In this document: piece by piece, positions 15,372 through 19,382 of the stretch
Position numbering within the stretch: position 1 is the first letter of the stretch
Layout of the letters: each line of letters begins with the position of its first letter
From: an uncultured Microbacteriaceae bacterium
Lineage (GTDB): Bacteria > Actinomycetota > Actinomycetes > Actinomycetales > Microbacteriaceae
Reading direction: 5' to 3'
Assembly: GCA_934661165.1 (NCBI GenBank)
Contig: CAKUJB010000022.1
Location: forward strand, 1 to 19,382
Length of the DNA stretch: 19,382 nt
The notes under the pieces: model-generated
Told to the model about the DNA's origin: nothing
Database searches by the model: none
What the model saw: only the letters and a program-made list of their open reading frames with translations
Position numbers and translations under genes: made by a program

Positions 15372-16211
15372 GTGCGGATCGCGACCTGGAACGTCAACTC
15401 GATCCGGACCCGTGTCGCTCGCGTCGTCGACTGGCTCGGCCGGGCCGACATCGACGCGCTCGCGATGCAGGAGATCAAGTGCCGACCCGAGCAGTTCCCG
15501 CTCGAGGCGTTCGAGGCCGCGGGCTACGAGGTCGCGATCCACGGACTGAACCAGTGGAACGGCGTCGCGATCGCGAGCCGCGTCGGGATCGAGGACGTCG
15601 AGGTCGGCTTCCCCGGGCAGCCTGGCTTCGCGAAGGGGCACGAGGGCCCCGACGCGCCGCGCGAGGCCCGTGCGCTCGGCGCGACCGTCGGCGGCGGCGT
15701 GCGGCTCTGGTCGCTCTACGTGCCGAATGGGCGCGCCCTCGACGACCCGCACTATGCGTACAAGCTCCACTGGCTCGACGCGCTGCGCGCCGCGACCGCC
15801 GAGTGGCTCGCGGCCGACCCGGACCTCGGCCTCGTGCTCGGCGGCGACTACAACGTCGCGCCGACCGACGTCGACAACGGCGATCCGACGATCCGCGTCG
15901 GCGTGAGCACGCACGTCTCGCCGCCCGAGCGCGCGGCCTTCCAGGCGCTCCTCGACGCCGGGCTCGCCGACGTCGTCCGGCCCACGCTGCCGACCGGCTA
16001 CACGTACTGGGACTACCAGCAGCTGCGCTTCCCGCGCGACGAGGGCATGCGCATCGACTTCCTCCTCGCCTCGACCTCGCTCGCCGCCGCGGTCGTCGAC
16101 GCGGAGATCCACCGCGAGGAGCGCAAGGGCGAGGCGCCGAGCGACCACGTCCCCGTCGTCGTCCAGCTCGCCGAGGACGGCGTCGACGACGAACCGCCGA
16201 TGCTCTACTGA
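15372..16211 (+). CDS. xth: Exodeoxyribonuclease III / AP endonuclease
   Basis: 279 residues from GTG 15372. It belongs to the exonuclease-endonuclease-phosphatase family and acts on abasic sites in base-excision repair. Catalytic motifs match E. coli XthA: N7 in IATWNVNS, E34 in MQEIKC, Tyr in LYVPNG, Asp and Asn in GGDYNVAPTDVD, Asp in MRIDFLL and Asp-His in SDHVPVVV. Length is close to the E. coli protein (268). The frame is open further upstream to 15312, but the homologous N-terminus begins at this GTG and the extra residues would overlap pyrE. It is divergent from pyrE and followed after 50 bp by the GntR gene, which has its own -10 box. Confidence 0.96.
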   Translation: MRIATWNVNSIRTRVARVVDWLGRADIDALAMQEIKCRPEQFPLEAFEAAGYEVAIHGLNQWNGVAIASRVGIEDVEVGFPGQPGFAKGHEGPDAPREARALGATVGGGVRLWSLYVPNGRALDDPHYAYKLHWLDALRAATAEWLAADPDLGLVLGGDYNVAPTDVDNGDPTIRVGVSTHVSPPERAAFQALLDAGLADVVRPTLPTGYTYWDYQQLRFPRDEGMRIDFLLASTSLAAAVVDAEIHREERKGEAPSDHVPVVVQLAEDGVDDEPPMLY

Positions 16212-16248
16212 GCGGCGATTCGCGCCCCGCCGCGGTGCCCAACCGCAC

Positions 16249-16254
16249 TAGCGT
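16249..16254 (+). promoter_or_regulatory. Putative -10 box (TAGCGT) for leaderless GntR gene
   Basis: TAGCGT is followed by seven bases and then ATG 16262. No Shine-Dalgarno sequence is present apart from a GTGGA touching the ATG. The spacing equals that at pyrE. Confidence 0.45.
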
Positions 16255-16261
16255 GCGTGGA

Positions 16262-16921
16262 ATGGATGGGGGATCCGATACACCGCTCACCGTCGACGAC
16301 CGGGTGCTGCCCGTGAGCGAGACCGTGACGGCGGTGTACGACCGCATCCTCGCCGAGATCCTGAGCGGCGAGCGGCCCGCAGGGTCGATGATCCGCGACG
16401 TCGACATCGCCCAGACGCTCGGCGTCTCGCGCACGCCCGTCCGGGAGGCGATCCTGCTGCTGCGCAGCACCGGGGTGCTCGAGGTCGTCGCGAGCCGCTA
16501 CACCCGGGTCGCCGTCATCGACGAGGCCTCGATGCTCGACCTCTTCCGCGTGTGGGTCACCCTCTTCCGGCTCGTCGTCGACGAGCTCGTCGCCTCGGAC
16601 ATCGAGGTCGACCTCGCGCGGCTCGAGGCGGAGGATGCGGCAGCACGCCGGTGCGGGGGCGACCCGCACGCATTCGTCATCGCCTCGGGTCGGTTCTTCG
16701 ACCTCGTCGTCTCGCGCAGCCGCAACCCGCACCTCGTCCGTGCGGTCCATTCCGTCGTCCACGCGATCCGGCTCGGGCTCGTGAGCACCCCCTCGGCGGT
16801 GGAGCTCGATGCGGTCCTCCGGGTGCAGGCGCAACTCCTCGACGCGGTCCGCGCGCGGGACGTCGCCCTCGGGCGCGCCTCCGTCGAGGCGCTCACCGAG
16901 ATGGGCGAGGCCACGACCTGA
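16262..16921 (+). CDS. GntR-family transcriptional regulator (FCD-like C-terminal domain)
   Basis: 219 residues. The winged helix-turn-helix is at about 22-87: VYDRILAEILSGERPAGSMI, DVDIAQTLGVSRTPVREAIL and the wing around LEVVASRYTRVAVID. Residues about 90-212 are helical and fit the FCD ligand domain of the FadR subfamily. The usual FCD metal ligands are partly missing: the FHxxL motif reads FFDLV at 145-149 and the last helix has no His, leaving only H163 and H167. It may bind a ligand without metal. The ATG was chosen by domain fit and the upstream TANNNT box. The target is unknown; neighbours are unrelated housekeeping genes. A 16-bp hairpin follows the stop. Confidence 0.88.
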   Translation: MDGGSDTPLTVDDRVLPVSETVTAVYDRILAEILSGERPAGSMIRDVDIAQTLGVSRTPVREAILLLRSTGVLEVVASRYTRVAVIDEASMLDLFRVWVTLFRLVVDELVASDIEVDLARLEAEDAAARRCGGDPHAFVIASGRFFDLVVSRSRNPHLVRAVHSVVHAIRLGLVSTPSAVELDAVLRVQAQLLDAVRARDVALGRASVEALTEMGEATT

Positions 16922-16925
16922 CGGG

Positions 16926-16962
16926 GCGGGCCCGCGCATTCCTCACGAATGCGCGGGCCCGC
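16926..16962. terminator. Bidirectional terminator, 16-bp perfect stem
   Basis: GCGGGCCCGCGCATTC at 16926-16941 is the exact reverse complement of 16947-16962, around the five-base loop CTCAC. It begins 5 bp after the GntR stop and ends 20 bp before the clpB stop, between two convergent genes, so it can serve both. Neither flank has a T-run. Confidence 0.85.
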
Positions 16963-16981
16963 TCAGCCGGTGACGCTCGCC

Positions 16982-19138
<2,157 letters not shown>

Positions 19139-19156
19139 GCTACTCCTACTGCTGCT

Positions 19157-19185
19157 TAAACTTGAGTGGTGGTGACTCAAGTTTA
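19157..19185 (-). promoter_or_regulatory. HAIR operator for HspR upstream of clpB
   Basis: TAAACTTGAGT (19157-19167) and ACTCAAGTTTA (19175-19185) are perfect 11-bp arms around a 7-bp spacer. The core CTTGAGT-N7-ACTCAAG is the published HspR-associated inverted repeat. It ends 18 bp before the clpB ATG. On the minus strand TTGAGT (19180-19175) could double as a -35, so bound HspR would block RNA polymerase. HspR is not encoded in the window. Confidence 0.93.
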
Positions 19186-19382
19186 GCAGGGCGCGCCGTC
19201 GCGCGCCAGATGCTGTGGGCTGCAGTGCTTGGGAGGAATGCGTGAGCTGCAGCTCCCGAGCGGCCCACCCCATTCCTGCGCCCGGCCGGGGCATCCCGGG
19301 CCCCTGGGGTGCTGGGCTCCTCGGGACCTGAGCTCCTGGAGGCAGGCGGAATCCGCGAGCGCAGGCGGAATCGGGCGGATTC
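19186..19382. other. Non-coding stretch upstream of clpB, no gene recognised
   Basis: The stretch is GC-rich with runs of CTGGGG, GGGCTCC and CCTGGAGG, a perfect 12-bp palindrome GAGCTGCAGCTC at 19244-19255, and a short direct repeat near the edge. A plus-strand frame from ATG 19238 stays open to the edge, but its composition and GGAGG one base from the ATG give no support for a gene. Confidence 0.5.
19342..19372 (+). repeat. Short direct repeat GCAGGCGGAATC, two copies
   Basis: GCAGGCGGAATC occurs at 19342-19353 and 19361-19372, 19 bp apart, and a related GGCGGATTC closes the window. The first copy also forms the near-palindrome GCGGAATCCGC. It may belong to a longer repeat family continuing past the window edge. 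Confidence 0.45.

Noticed and set aside
14787..16148. Upstream extension of the RNA methyltransferase frame to 658 residues, suggesting a fusion
   Set aside because: The added part runs antisense to exonuclease III and through pyrE in another frame; the GTGA overlap gives a natural start at 14786.
19139..19294. 52-residue N-terminal extension of ClpB
   Set aside because: It would translate the Shine-Dalgarno sequence and HspR operator; its sequence has no Clp N-domain features.
19238..19382. Plus-strand frame open to the window end from ATG 19238
   Set aside because: It is short, with a GGAGG only one base before the ATG and a Pro/Gly/Trp-rich sequence of no known family.

Overview
This is a high-GC window with the codon bias of an actinobacterium. 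The gene content fits Microbacteriales (Microbacteriaceae-like): a HAIR-controlled clpB without an N-domain, a DUF5979/LPXTG surface protein, TANNNT-type leaderless starts and an actinobacterial ECF sigma factor with a zinc-finger tail. The genus cannot be fixed from the sequence alone. I see no tRNA, rRNA, CRISPR array, insertion sequence or phage gene.

Layout. 1-842 (-): ECF sigma factor with a C-terminal zinc finger and membrane segment, running off the left edge. 1011-1664 (+): small protein with a degenerate GGDEF-like domain. 1703-1999 (-): chorismate mutase. 2023-3309 (-): adenylosuccinate synthetase (purA). 3358-3403: perfect 15-bp inverted repeat, a probable terminator. 3409-12771 (-): 3120-residue cell-wall-anchored surface protein occupying almost half the window. 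12901-14070 (-): LuxR-type regulator directly upstream of it. 14172-14786 and 14783-15334 (-): TrmH/SpoU RNA methyltransferase and pyrE, overlapping by 4 bp. 15372-16211 (+): exodeoxyribonuclease III. 16262-16921 (+): GntR/FCD-type regulator. 16926-16962: 16-bp perfect-stem terminator between convergent genes. 16982-19138 (-): clpB. 19157-19185: HspR (HAIR) operator. 19186-19382: no recognisable gene.

The housekeeping genes (nucleotide synthesis, aromatic amino acids, DNA repair, RNA methylation, heat shock) surround an accessory surface module made of the LuxR regulator and the giant protein. The giant protein has a signal peptide, a series of long DUF11-like modules, ten DUF5979-type repeats that each show a Lys/Glu/Asn set typical of intramolecular isopeptide domains plus a Cys pair, and an LPATG sorting signal. 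An 18-bp element built from two TCACCC(C) half sites 12 bp apart occurs twice, matching at 16 of 18 positions: once upstream of the LuxR gene and once at its 3' end, upstream of the giant gene. In both places a -35-like hexamer lies at exactly the same distance. I read this as a candidate self-contained adhesin switch in which the regulator binds both sites; it is an inference from sequence only.

Several starts (chorismate mutase, pyrE, exonuclease III, GntR) have a TANNNT box 6-7 nt upstream and no usable Shine-Dalgarno sequence, so they look leaderless. purA, the giant gene, the LuxR gene and clpB have Shine-Dalgarno sequences.
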